A stretch of 64,000 nucleotides of DNA. Origin: Bacillota bacterium. Its GTDB lineage: Bacteria; Bacillota; Clostridia; Acetivibrionales; DSM-1351. Numbering within the stretch: the stretch's first letter is position 1; every line of letters begins with the position of its first letter. The translations under genes were made by a program, and so were the position numbers. The DNA is taken from the NCBI GenBank assembly GCA_023400235.1, contig JAEXFI010000027.1:62001-126000 (forward strand), read 5' to 3'. The notes beneath the pieces are model-generated. The model worked only from the letters and a program-made list of their open reading frames with translations. It ran no database searches and was not told the DNA's origin. Below, piece by piece: positions 26,124 through 35,070 of this stretch.

Positions 26124-26996
26124 ATGAAAACATATAACGAATTCTGTCTTAAGGTTGCTAATTTGGCTATTATGTCATTGCTCTTTGAAGTATCTGCAAC
26201 TCCGAAACCGGGATTGGTAGATAGAAATAATTCTGGGGCGCACAACGACATGAATTTTTATACATTTATGTCAAGCAGTTCTGTTTTATTTGATACCTTT
26301 TATCTTTGTGCCCTTGAAGGAGTTAAATTTGGAGCATCCGAAAATGAGAAATTACTTAAGAGCATTAGACCTATAGGCATAAGTGGTGAAGAAAGAATGT
26401 TAAAAATGACCAATGGTGTTAATACGCATAAAGGACTCATTTTCTCCTTAGGAATTATTTCAGCAGCAGCAGGCAGCATATTTGCAGAAGGCGCAGAAGA
26501 ATATATAAGTGCTGAACAAATATGTGAAAGGGTAAAAATCATAACTAAAGGTATATGTAAAAATGAACTTGCCGGGTTGGCAAAGAAGGATGGTCTTACG
26601 TACGGGGAGAAGTTATATTTTAAATACGGTTCAAAAGGGATTCGCGGAGAAGTGGAAACGGGCTTCAAGACTGTATTGGATTACGGATTACCTGTTATAA
26701 AAGAATACTTTCCAAATGAAACAAATACAGATAAAGTTCTAGTCCAGGTTTTACTGAATTTAGTGGCAAATACTGAAGATAGCAATATATTAGGCCGACA
26801 CGATTTCAAAACTCTCAAATACTCTCAGAGATGTGCAAAAAAGGCCCTTGAGCTTGGAGGCGCTTATACCCATAAAGGACTGAAATATCTAAAGGCTCTG
26901 GATAAGGATTTTATTAAAAAACATATTAGTCCAGGAGGTTCTGCGGATTTACTTGCAGTGACAGTAATGCTCTATTTTCTGGAAAAAGGCTGGTGA
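26124..26996 (+). CDS. citG: Triphosphoribosyl-dephospho-CoA synthase
   Basis: About 290 residues from ATG 26124; AAGGCGG lies just upstream, and GTG 26094 in the same frame is less likely. EVSATPKPGLVDRNNSGAH is the hallmark of the CitG/MdcB family, and GVNTHKGLIFSLG and THKGLKYLKAL also match. It makes the prosthetic-group precursor for CitD from ATP and dephospho-CoA. It is part of the cit operon. Confidence 0.92.
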   Translation: MKTYNEFCLKVANLAIMSLLFEVSATPKPGLVDRNNSGAHNDMNFYTFMSSSSVLFDTFYLCALEGVKFGASENEKLLKSIRPIGISGEERMLKMTNGVNTHKGLIFSLGIISAAAGSIFAEGAEEYISAEQICERVKIITKGICKNELAGLAKKDGLTYGEKLYFKYGSKGIRGEVETGFKTVLDYGLPVIKEYFPNETNTDKVLVQVLLNLVANTEDSNILGRHDFKTLKYSQRCAKKALELGGAYTHKGLKYLKALDKDFIKKHISPGGSADLLAVTVMLYFLEKGW

Positions 26997-27006
26997 GCGG
27001 TACTCT

Positions 27007-28047
27007 ATGATGAAACTTATGAATATCAGCGAAAAGGTAATTTTCATAAATGATGAAAATGAAATTAATAATATTGTAAGCTTTTTAAATAAAAATGGCC
27101 TTGATTTTGACCATGATGCCGAATATACAATGGCTTTGTATGATGATTTAAAAATTATAGGTACAGGATCTTTTTCTGGAAATGTATTAAAATGTATTGC
27201 CATAGATGAAGAATATAAAGGTCTTGGGCTGGCAAATAAAATTATAACAAATTTGGTAAATGAACAATATAGGAGGGGAAGAACCCACCTCTTTATTTAT
27301 ACCACCACTAAAAATGAAACCATGTTTCAAAATATGGGGTTTTTCAAAATCGCAGAAGCTGAATCAAGAGCAATTCTATTGGAGAATAGAAAAAATGGTA
27401 TAAAAAAGTATTTAAGAGAATTGGAACATTTTAAAATTGACGGTAAGCAAGTCTCATGTATTGTTATGAATTGTAACCCTTTTACGCTTGGACACCGGTA
27501 TCTTATTGAAAGGGCTTCGTCACTGAGCGATATACTGCATATTTTCGTAGTATGGGAAAATCGGTCAAGTTTTCCGGCAGAGGATAGATTCAATATGGTA
27601 AAGGAAGGTACGAAACATTTAACTAATGCATATATCCACAAAGGAAAGGATTATATTATATCAAACGCAACATTTCCTTCCTACTTCATCAAGGATAGCA
27701 CAAAACATGCAGAAACTCACTGTATGCTTGATATTGAGATATTTGGAAGATATATTTCACATGCATTGAACATAACAAAAAGGTTTGTGGGAGAAGAACC
27801 CTTTTGTCCTGTCACACACATTTATAATGAAACTATGAAAAGATTACTGCCTGAGTATGGAATTGAAGTAATTGAAATACCTAGAATTGGTATTGATAAA
27901 AATATTATAAGTGCAACTAAAGTCAGGGAATTTATAAAGAAAGGGGATTTTGACAGCGTAAAAAGGCTTGTTCCAAAATCAACATTTGATTATCTGCTCC
28001 TCAAGGAAACACAACCAATAATAGAAAGAATAAAATCACAACAATAG
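27007..28047 (+). CDS. citC: [Citrate (pro-3S)-lyase] ligase
   Basis: A 346-residue protein with an N-terminal GNAT-like domain (residues about 40-135, including CIAIDEEYKGLGLANKI). A C-terminal nucleotidyltransferase domain carries MNCNPFTLGHRYLIE, the TxGH form of the HxGH motif, and SATKVREFIKKGDF. It acetylates the thiol of the CitD prosthetic group to activate the lyase, using ATP and acetate. It lies 10 bases after citG, an unusual place since citC more often leads the operon. Confidence 0.92.
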   Translation: MMKLMNISEKVIFINDENEINNIVSFLNKNGLDFDHDAEYTMALYDDLKIIGTGSFSGNVLKCIAIDEEYKGLGLANKIITNLVNEQYRRGRTHLFIYTTTKNETMFQNMGFFKIAEAESRAILLENRKNGIKKYLRELEHFKIDGKQVSCIVMNCNPFTLGHRYLIERASSLSDILHIFVVWENRSSFPAEDRFNMVKEGTKHLTNAYIHKGKDYIISNATFPSYFIKDSTKHAETHCMLDIEIFGRYISHALNITKRFVGEEPFCPVTHIYNETMKRLLPEYGIEVIEIPRIGIDKNIISATKVREFIKKGDFDSVKRLVPKSTFDYLLLKETQPIIERIKSQQ

Positions 28048-28096
28048 CGGCAGGAATTCGCCTGCACGAATAGTATTAAAATATGAGGAGATGAAC

Positions 28097-28633
28097 GTGG
28101 ATTCTGATAATAGCCAGGCTTTAAATGAAATACTATTCGGAAGAGAAAAGAGAGCCGAAATGCAAAGGGAACTGATTAAGGCTTTTGGGACAACTTTAAT
28201 TTCATTTTCTTTAAATATTCCTGGAATTGTGAAGAATAGTTCTTTGTTTACGAAAGTTCATGACAATGGAATCAAAAAATTAGAAGAAGCTTTGGACAAG
28301 CACAAACTGAAGGTGGTCTATAAAACAATTCATAATAATTCTGCAGGAGATGCTGCATACTTTTGTATCGATGAAGATGCGGTAAAAATAAAAAAAATTT
28401 GTGTAAACCTTGAGGAAAGGTATGAGATAGGAAGGCTGTTTGATTTCGATGTATTTGATAGAATCGGAAAGCAGCTTACCAGAAAGCAGATGGGGTTAAA
28501 TGAAAGAAAGTGTTTATTGTGTGAAGAAAAAGCCATAATTTGCAGCAGAAGCAAAAAGCATTCAATTGATGAACTGACAAGCAGGGTTTTTGATTTAATC
28601 TATAGAAATAATTTAATCAAGGTACATAAATAG
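28097..28633 (+). CDS. citX: Holo-citrate lyase synthase (apo-CitD transferase)
   Basis: About 178 residues. GTG 28097 is preferred because GAGGAG ends six bases before it, while ATG 28091 directly touches that site. GRLFDFDVFD, RKCLLCEEKA and ICSRSKKHS with conserved Cys and His are typical of CitX. It attaches the phosphoribosyl-dephospho-CoA arm to CitD. It is the last gene of the cit operon. Confidence 0.9.
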   Translation: MDSDNSQALNEILFGREKRAEMQRELIKAFGTTLISFSLNIPGIVKNSSLFTKVHDNGIKKLEEALDKHKLKVVYKTIHNNSAGDAAYFCIDEDAVKIKKICVNLEERYEIGRLFDFDVFDRIGKQLTRKQMGLNERKCLLCEEKAIICSRSKKHSIDELTSRVFDLIYRNNLIKVHK

Positions 28634-29391
28634 GATCGTATTGTCTTTTCAAGCCTGCCCCAGCTCACTGTGTACATCCGTTTACTTTTCTGATCCACTT
28701 TGCTGTGTTCATTTGCAGTCGCTTTCAGCGAGACCTTTTTTACTGTTTTTTGTCGCGACAGCATCTGGGGCATAATTGCGTTGGCGATGCTTAACGGTTA
28801 TGTGGGACTGAAAACCCCCATACTGTAAATTTAATTTATTTTATCAATAAATGCAAGGACTAAGTTGCGTAACAGTACCGCTGTCACTGCTCCCGGAATC
28901 TGACGAAATAATTGATTTAACCGGCAGTGAAGACAGCAGGGCCTTTATGAAATAGCAGAGGAAGTTATGCTGTATCATAAATATATTTGCGGAGTATTTT
29001 CTGACGAAAATACTCCGTTTTTTTATTAAAGTAGCTGAGAAAGTGTAAATAGCGAGGGTAATACTTACAGTGTTTACAGTTATAGCAGCGTTGCTGTCTA
29101 TAAAAAAATATCATAAAAATAATGATTATGTTGAAAAAAAGAGGTAATATATAAGGTGTAGTGCTGGTTTTTTATGGGTTTATTAATAGAGATACGGATT
29201 CAGGATTACATAAGCAAATTTTCACAAGTTCCAGCATTGGCAAAGGGGGACCTATTATGCATCACATCAGGCAAATATAGTCGGGCTTTATAATAATAAA
29301 GATAGTATTAAATATTAGCTTGATTTTTCCACTGAGAATTATATTGTCCAAATCGTTCTTCGTTTTAAATAATTATAAAAGGAGTATTTAG
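28634..29391. other. Long intergenic region, mostly unassigned
   Basis: About 760 bases with no convincing gene. It includes a 34-codon ATG frame at 28851-28955 without a ribosome-binding site (ending SEDSRAFMK), a strong terminator at 28990-29024, and an AT-rich leader for the SLH protein. I see no known riboswitch core. The short frame could be a coding remnant. Confidence 0.5.
28990..29024 (+). terminator. Strong Rho-independent terminator
   Basis: CGGAGTATTTT (28990-29000) pairs perfectly with AAAATACTCCG (29007-29017) around a 6-base loop and is followed by seven T. It lies 357 bases after citX, so it ends either a long cit-operon tail or a separate short transcript. Confidence 0.85.
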
Positions 29392-32300
29392 ATGACTGAT
29401 AATTTGTTGAAAGTAAAGGATTCTATTTTCAAAAAGTATGGATGTGTGTGGAATGGAGTAAGGAAAAAAGTTTTTCGCATACAGGTAGTATTGCTAATCC
29501 TGGTGCTTGCTGCAGTGTCTTTGGATTTTATGGGGTTAACGGCATTGGCGTCTACGAATACGTTATCCAGCACTGCTTTACCGGTGGCAGATAGTGGTGT
29601 TGGAACCCAGTACTATCCGTTTTTCCAAGCGGGAGATTTTGATAATGACGGAGATATCGATATTTTGTATCAGGACGGCGGGATGGGAACAAGCGTCTCT
29701 TTTTATAAAAACAACGGCTCAGGGGTGTTTACTGATGACGGGATAGGACATTTTCCTACAACCACAAATCTGAATTTGAATGCCCCATCTTTTAGGGCAG
29801 CAGATTACGACAACGATGGGGATTTGGATATTTATTGCAGGCAAGCCGGTGCTTCGAACGATTCATATTTTACGAACGATGGAGCCGGATATTTCACACC
29901 CTCAAGTTTACCAATTGCTGATAGTGGAAGTAATGATATACAATGGCAGGCCTGCGACTTTGACGGTGATGGAGATGTTGATATCCTAACGCAGGATGGT
30001 GGAGCTGGAACAATAATCATCTACAAAAATAATGGGAATGGTACATCTTATGTAGCAAGTCATGCTATCACAGGTTCAATAGCTGGTTTGTATTTGAATA
30101 TCTTATCGACAAAGATAGCAGACTTTGATAATGACGGAGATATGGACATTTACGCAAGGGTAACAGGAGGAACAAGTTCTTCTCCCAATGACATATATTT
30201 AATAAATGATGGTTTCGGAAACTTGACGTCTGCTGCTTTACCAATTCCGGATACTTCAGGCTCAAACTATACACAATATCAAGTTGCTGATATGGATAAT
30301 GATGGCGATGTGGATTTTCTGACACAGGACGCAGGAAAAGGAGGAGATATTAGGTTTTTTGAGAACAATGGCTCTGGTGTATACACAGACCAAGGAACTG
30401 GACGCATAACCGGAACAAAAGCAGATATGTATCTTGCTATTGGTGCTACGAAGATCGCAGACTATGACAATGATGGTGATTTGGATATATATGCCAGAGC
30501 TGACGGGGCATCGAATGATTTGTACTTTATAAATAATACTGTACCGTCAAAGATAACATCTTATTCTCCAGCTTCCAATGCATCAAATGTCGGTTTAAAT
30601 GACAACATTACATTGACACTTAGCAATAGCAGCCTGTTAAGTAAAGGATCAGGTCAAATATATATTAGGATCGATAACGGAGATGGAGATTTTTCCAATG
30701 ATACGATCTTTGAGTCTATTCCGGTCACAGACTCACGTGTTGCATTAACAGGTGACTCATCCTCCACGACGGTTACAATTAACCCTTCAGGAACTTTTGC
30801 ACCAAATACTACATATTATCTAGTTATCCCTCCGGCTGCTTTTTTAGATGGAGAAGAAAAAGGGTTTGTGACAGCGTTTGGATCGAGATTGCATCCCGGT
30901 ATTCCTGACCCGGCAAAAAAACAGGCAGGAAACTCTCTGCATGGCACAGCAGATAGAACGGTTCTCAGCTTTTCCACTATTTCTTCAGAAGATGCAGTAA
31001 ACAGTGTAACGGTAAGCCCGGCAGCTGCAAATGTGGCACAGGGAGGCACCCAGCAGCTGAATGCAACCGTCAGTGTGACAGGAGGAGCAGCGCAGACTGT
31101 AAACTGGACAAGCAGCGGTGTGGCACAGGGAGTGACAGTAGACGGAAGCGGTTTGGTAAGTGCAGCAGCAAACGCAACTCCGGGAGACTATACAATAACG
31201 GCAACCTCCACAGCAGACGGAAGTAAATCAGGGACAGCGACTATTACAGTAACAGAAGCACCGGCAGTAAACAGTGTAACCATAAGTCCGGCAGCTGCAA
31301 GTGTGGCACAGGGAGGAACCCAGCAGCTGACTGCAACCGTCAGTGTAACAGGAGGAGCAGCGCAGACTGTAAGCTGGACAAGCAGCGGTGTGGCACAGGG
31401 AGTAACAGTAGACGGAAGCGGTTTGGTAAGTGCAGCAGCAAACGCAACTACGGGAGACTATACAATAACGGCAACCTCCACAGCAGACGGAAGTAAATCA
31501 GGAACTGCCACAATTACGGTAACGGCAGCACCGGCAGTAAACAGTGTAACCGTAAGCCCGGCAGCTGCAAGTGTAGTACAGGGAGGCACCCAGCAGCTGA
31601 CTGCAACCGTCAGTGTGACAGGAGGAGCAGCACAGACTGTAAGCTGGACAAGCAGCGGTGTGGCTCAGGGAATAACAGTAGACGGAAGCGGCTTGGTAAG
31701 TGCAGCAGCAAACGCAACTCCGGGGGAATATACAATAACGGCAACATCCACAGCAGACGGAAGTAAATCAGGGACAGCCACCATTACGGTAACGGCAGCA
31801 CCGGCAGTAAACAGTGTAACGGTAAGCCCGGCAGCTGCAAATGTGGCACAGGGAGGCACCCAGCAGCTGACTGCAACCGTCAGTGTAACAGGAGCAGCAG
31901 CGCAGACTGTAAACTGGACGAGCAGCGGTGTGGCTCAGGGAGTAACAGTAGACGGAAGCGGCTTGGTAAGTGCAGCAGCAAACGCAACACCGGGAGACTA
32001 TACAATAACGGCAACATCCACAGCAGACGGAAGTAAATCAGGAACAGCCACCATTACGGTAACAGCAGTACAGGCAGTAAACAGTGTAACCGTGAGTCCG
32101 GCATCCGCAAGTGTAATGCTCGGAGGCACCCAGCAGCTGACCGCAACCGTCAGTGTAACAGGAGGAGCAGCGCAGACTGTAAACTGGACAAGCAGCGGTG
32201 TGGCTCAGGGAGTAACAGTAAACGGAAGCGGCTTGGTAAGTGCAGCAGCAAACGCAACACCGGGAGACTATACAATAACGGCAGCATCCACAGCAGACGG

Positions 32301-33888
32301 AAGTAAATCAGGAACTGCCACCATTACGGTAACATCTCCAGGAGCCTTGGTTTTAAGTGTGACACCAGGTAACAGTCTTGTGAAGCTGAGTTGGGCCTCA
32401 GTCACTGGTGCAGTTCAATATAAGATATATAAAGATAATATACTGGTAGAAACTTTATCGGCAAGTGAGAACGGTTATGATATGACGGGACTTGTGAACG
32501 GGACAATATACACCTTTGAAGTGAAAGCAGCTGATAGCAACATGATTGTAATAGCTGCCTCAGGACAAAAGACTGCAACACCCACAGCCCCGTCAGGCAG
32601 CAGTACAACGCAATCTCCTCCACCTGTGAACACGAACACTGGAGCAGATATTCTCGTTAACGGAAAAACTGAAAATGCTGGAACTGTCACAACAGTTAAA
32701 CAAGGACTTCAGACAGTGACAACAGTTAGCGTGGATGCCCGGAAACTGGAACAAAAGCTTGAGGCTGAAGGCAATAAAGCAGTGGTTACAATACCTGTAA
32801 ACGTGGCTTCTGATGTAGTAGCAGGAGAATTGAACGGGCAGATGGTAAAAATCATGGAATCAAAAGAAGCTGTACTTGAAGTAAAGACTGGAAGTGCTGC
32901 TTATACTCTTCCGGCTCAACAAATCAATATTGACGCAGTAGCTGCTCAGCTTGGAACAAATGTAGAATTGAAGGATATAAAAGTTAAGATACAGATATCC
33001 AAACCTGCTGAGGAGACGGTCAAGTTTATTGAAAATTCAGCGGACAAAGGAAATTTTTCCGTAGTAGCTCCTCCTGTGGAGTTTACCGTAAGCTGTACAT
33101 ACGGCGGACAGACGGCAACTGTATCCAGCTTCAATTCATATGTAGAGAGAACAATAGCAATACCGGAGGGAATAGACCCAAACAAGATTACTACAGGTGT
33201 TGTTAACGAACCTGATGGAACGGTAAGGCATGTTCCTACAAAAGTTACCGTTATAAACGGTAAATATTATGCGGTAATCAACAGTCTTACCAACAGTACA
33301 TATTCAGTAATATGGCATCCGTTGGAATTCAAGGATGCAGTTAATCACTGGGCTATGGATGCAATCAACGATATGGGCTCCAGAATGGTCATCAGTGGAG
33401 TAGGGAATGGACTTTTTGAGCCCGGCAGGGATATTACCAGGGCGGAATTTGCGGCAATCATAGTCAGGGCATTGGGCTTGAAGCCAGGTGTAGGTACAAA
33501 CAGCTTTATGGATGTGGATAGCGGAAAATGGTATTGTGATTATATAAAGACAGCGGCGGATTACAAGATAATAACCGGCTATAGCAGCGGTAAATTCGGA
33601 CCGGAGGACAAGATAACCCGTGAACAGGCAATGACCATGATAGCAAAGGCAATGAAAATAACCAGACTGGAAGCAGGCATAGAGGGCAAGGATACGGATG
33701 TAATACTTTCTGGATTTGGAGATTCGGCAAAGGCTGCGGCTTATGCAAAGGAAAGTATAGCAGCCTGTGTAAATGCAGAAATTGTCACAGGCAAGAGTGG
33801 CAGGCTTCTTGCTCCCAAGGACGAAATTACCAGAGCAGAAGTTGCAGTCATAGTCAGAAAGTTGCTGCAAAAGTCAAACTTGATTTAA
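29392..33888 (+). CDS. SLH-anchored surface protein with VCBS/FG-GAP and Ig-like repeats
   Basis: A 1498-residue exported protein. A long positively charged N-region precedes a hydrophobic signal segment at about residues 33-52. Residues 67-383 hold VCBS/FG-GAP-type repeats with Ca-binding loops such as FDNDGDIDILYQDGG and YDNDGDLDIY. Residues about 384-531 look like a Big_5-type Ig domain. Residues 535-984 are five 90-residue Ig-like (Big_2-type) repeats, about 985-1066 an FN3-like domain, about 1083-1310 a pre-SLH domain, and 1312-1498 three SLH domains (for example TRAEFAAIIVRAL). No catalytic domain is visible. It should be held to the secondary cell wall polymer and act in adhesion or scaffolding. 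AAAGGAG precedes the ATG. Confidence 0.85.
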   Translation: MTDNLLKVKDSIFKKYGCVWNGVRKKVFRIQVVLLILVLAAVSLDFMGLTALASTNTLSSTALPVADSGVGTQYYPFFQAGDFDNDGDIDILYQDGGMGTSVSFYKNNGSGVFTDDGIGHFPTTTNLNLNAPSFRAADYDNDGDLDIYCRQAGASNDSYFTNDGAGYFTPSSLPIADSGSNDIQWQACDFDGDGDVDILTQDGGAGTIIIYKNNGNGTSYVASHAITGSIAGLYLNILSTKIADFDNDGDMDIYARVTGGTSSSPNDIYLINDGFGNLTSAALPIPDTSGSNYTQYQVADMDNDGDVDFLTQDAGKGGDIRFFENNGSGVYTDQGTGRITGTKADMYLAIGATKIADYDNDGDLDIYARADGASNDLYFINNTVPSKITSYSPASNASNVGLNDNITLTLSNSSLLSKGSGQIYIRIDNGDGDFSNDTIFESIPVTDSRVALTGDSSSTTVTINPSGTFAPNTTYYLVIPPAAFLDGEEKGFVTAFGSRLHPGIPDPAKKQAGNSLHGTADRTVLSFSTISSEDAVNSVTVSPAAANVAQGGTQQLNATVSVTGGAAQTVNWTSSGVAQGVTVDGSGLVSAAANATPGDYTITATSTADGSKSGTATITVTEAPAVNSVTISPAAASVAQGGTQQLTATVSVTGGAAQTVSWTSSGVAQGVTVDGSGLVSAAANATTGDYTITATSTADGSKSGTATITVTAAPAVNSVTVSPAAASVVQGGTQQLTATVSVTGGAAQTVSWTSSGVAQGITVDGSGLVSAAANATPGEYTITATSTADGSKSGTATITVTAAPAVNSVTVSPAAANVAQGGTQQLTATVSVTGAAAQTVNWTSSGVAQGVTVDGSGLVSAAANATPGDYTITATSTADGSKSGTATITVTAVQAVNSVTVSPASASVMLGGTQQLTATVSVTGGAAQTVNWTSSGVAQGVTVNGSGLVSAAANATPGDYTITAASTADGSKSGTATITVTSPGALVLSVTPGNSLVKLSWASVTGAVQYKIYKDNILVETLSASENGYDMTGLVNGTIYTFEVKAADSNMIVIAASGQKTATPTAPSGSSTTQSPPPVNTNTGADILVNGKTENAGTVTTVKQGLQTVTTVSVDARKLEQKLEAEGNKAVVTIPVNVASDVVAGELNGQMVKIMESKEAVLEVKTGSAAYTLPAQQINIDAVAAQLGTNVELKDIKVKIQISKPAEETVKFIENSADKGNFSVVAPPVEFTVSCTYGGQTATVSSFNSYVERTIAIPEGIDPNKITTGVVNEPDGTVRHVPTKVTVINGKYYAVINSLTNSTYSVIWHPLEFKDAVNHWAMDAINDMGSRMVISGVGNGLFEPGRDITRAEFAAIIVRALGLKPGVGTNSFMDVDSGKWYCDYIKTAADYKIITGYSSGKFGPEDKITREQAMTMIAKAMKITRLEAGIEGKDTDVILSGFGDSAKAAAYAKESIAACVNAEIVTGKSGRLLAPKDEITRAEVAVIVRKLLQKSNLI
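30994..32343 (+). repeat. Five tandem 270-bp repeats inside the SLH protein gene
   Basis: Units begin at 30994, 31264, 31534, 31804 and 32074, each starting GCAGTAAACAGTGTAAC and each exactly 270 bp (90 codons, one Ig-like domain). Copies differ at scattered positions, many synonymous, and the last is the most diverged at its start. The array should be prone to copy-number change by recombination. Confidence 0.92.
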
Positions 33889-33938
33889 AAGGTTCACTAG
33901 AGAATCTTTTGCAGTATAAAGGCAGATAATATTTTTAC

Positions 33939-33990
33939 AAAAAAGCTCTTCCAGTGATAGGAAAGTAAAATCACAGGAGGAGCTTTTTTT
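33939..33990. terminator. Bidirectional terminator between convergent genes
   Basis: AAAAAAGCTCTTCCAGTGAT pairs with ATCACAGGAGGAGCTTTTTT with two mismatched or wobble positions. A T-tract follows on the plus strand and, by symmetry, on the minus strand. It lies between the SLH protein gene and the convergent peptidase gene. Confidence 0.85.
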
Positions 33991-34015
33991 GTATCAAAGT
34001 GGTTAAGCGCCCACA

Positions 34016-34954
34016 TTATTTTGCTTGTGCCGCCAGCGCCCCGCGAATAATAGCCTGCTCCATGACTGTTGCGGCCGCAGTGCCAACAATGGTGACGACG
34101 GCATCCCGAGTCATGTTGCTGCTCGTAGTCCCAAGTGAAAGGCAGAAAATTGTATCACCGTCCCATTGAGTATGGTTGGGAGAGATAGCTCTGGCCATCC
34201 CGTCATCGGCAAGTCTTGCTACACGATTGGCCTCGGCTTTGCTCAAACGCTCCGTTGTAGCTACTACTGCAATCGTCGTGCTCCGGGAATAAAGCGGAGA
34301 TGGTACGCCGTCCAACATGGCCCTTGTTTGGTTGACAAAGGTTCCATCCGGATTTAACGCTCCCACGACTATACAACCATTATTCCAAATGTCACCAAGT
34401 GCATTTACCACAGCTAATGCCGCCACAGTAGGTCCGCCTGGAATGCGCAGCGAGGCACTTCCTAAGCCGCCTTTCATGGGCTTGCCATAGATTTTACCCA
34501 CCGTCGCACCCGTTCCGGCACCTACATTTCCTTCAACGACCGGACCGGAATTTGCAGCTTTGCAAGCGGTGTATGCAGTGGCTTCAGTTGGTGCAGTACC
34601 GTTGGAATAAAGAAGGTCAAAGATAACCGCCGCTGGTACAAGGGGAACCTGATCAAGCCCTTGTTCAGTGACCCATCGCATTACCCCGCCTGCGGCCGGC
34701 AGGCCGAAGAAGCTGCCTCCAGTCAGCAGGAGGCCATACACGGGATATTCACTTTCACCGGGGTGGATAATATCAGTATTCATGGTGCCGGGGCTGCCTC
34801 CACCAACGTAAACGCCCGGAACTGCGCCTTTAGGACAGAGGATGGCAGTACATCCTGTAAGTCCGTTGGTATACTCGGCATTGCCCACAAGTATACCTGG
34901 GACATCTGTAAGTCCGCCACTATTCATCGATTTTTTATTATTTCTGTTTTGCAT
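34016..34954 (-). CDS. P1 family (S58, DmpA-like) peptidase
   Basis: A 312-residue protein of the P1/DmpA aminopeptidase family. GLTDVPGILVGNAEYTNGLT begins the domain. VGAGTGATVGK and KGGLGSASLRIPGG are family motifs; the Ser in GSASL is the expected N-terminal-nucleophile formed by self-cleavage. These enzymes release N-terminal or beta-amino residues from peptides, usually in the cytoplasm. No signal peptide is visible and the ribosome-binding site is weak. It converges on the SLH protein gene and has no evident functional link to its neighbours. Confidence 0.88.
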   Translation of the reverse strand: MQNRNNKKSMNSGGLTDVPGILVGNAEYTNGLTGCTAILCPKGAVPGVYVGGGSPGTMNTDIIHPGESEYPVYGLLLTGGSFFGLPAAGGVMRWVTEQGLDQVPLVPAAVIFDLLYSNGTAPTEATAYTACKAANSGPVVEGNVGAGTGATVGKIYGKPMKGGLGSASLRIPGGPTVAALAVVNALGDIWNNGCIVVGALNPDGTFVNQTRAMLDGVPSPLYSRSTTIAVVATTERLSKAEANRVARLADDGMARAISPNHTQWDGDTIFCLSLGTTSSNMTRDAVVTIVGTAAATVMEQAIIRGALAAQAK

Positions 34955-35070
34955 TATAATCAGCCTTATGACAGCGGTCTATCTACCCTTAGGATATGTA
35001 TCGGAAGGATATTCGGTGTCTATATCAAGGAGGCAGGTTTGTTGCCAGCCTATGCAGCTCTGAATTACTG

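Noticed and set aside
28634..28790. Antisense open frame of about 60 codons after citX
   Set aside because: It has no ribosome-binding site and no recognisable sequence; base composition looks non-coding.
29025..29391. Possible cyclic-di-GMP riboswitch before the SLH protein
   Set aside because: I looked for the conserved GEMM core and paired stems and found only loosely similar A/G-rich stretches, with no terminator between them and the gene.
30994..32343. Regular direct repeats that might suggest a CRISPR array
   Set aside because: The repeats are 270 bp, contiguous, without spacers, and encode one Ig-like domain each within an open frame.
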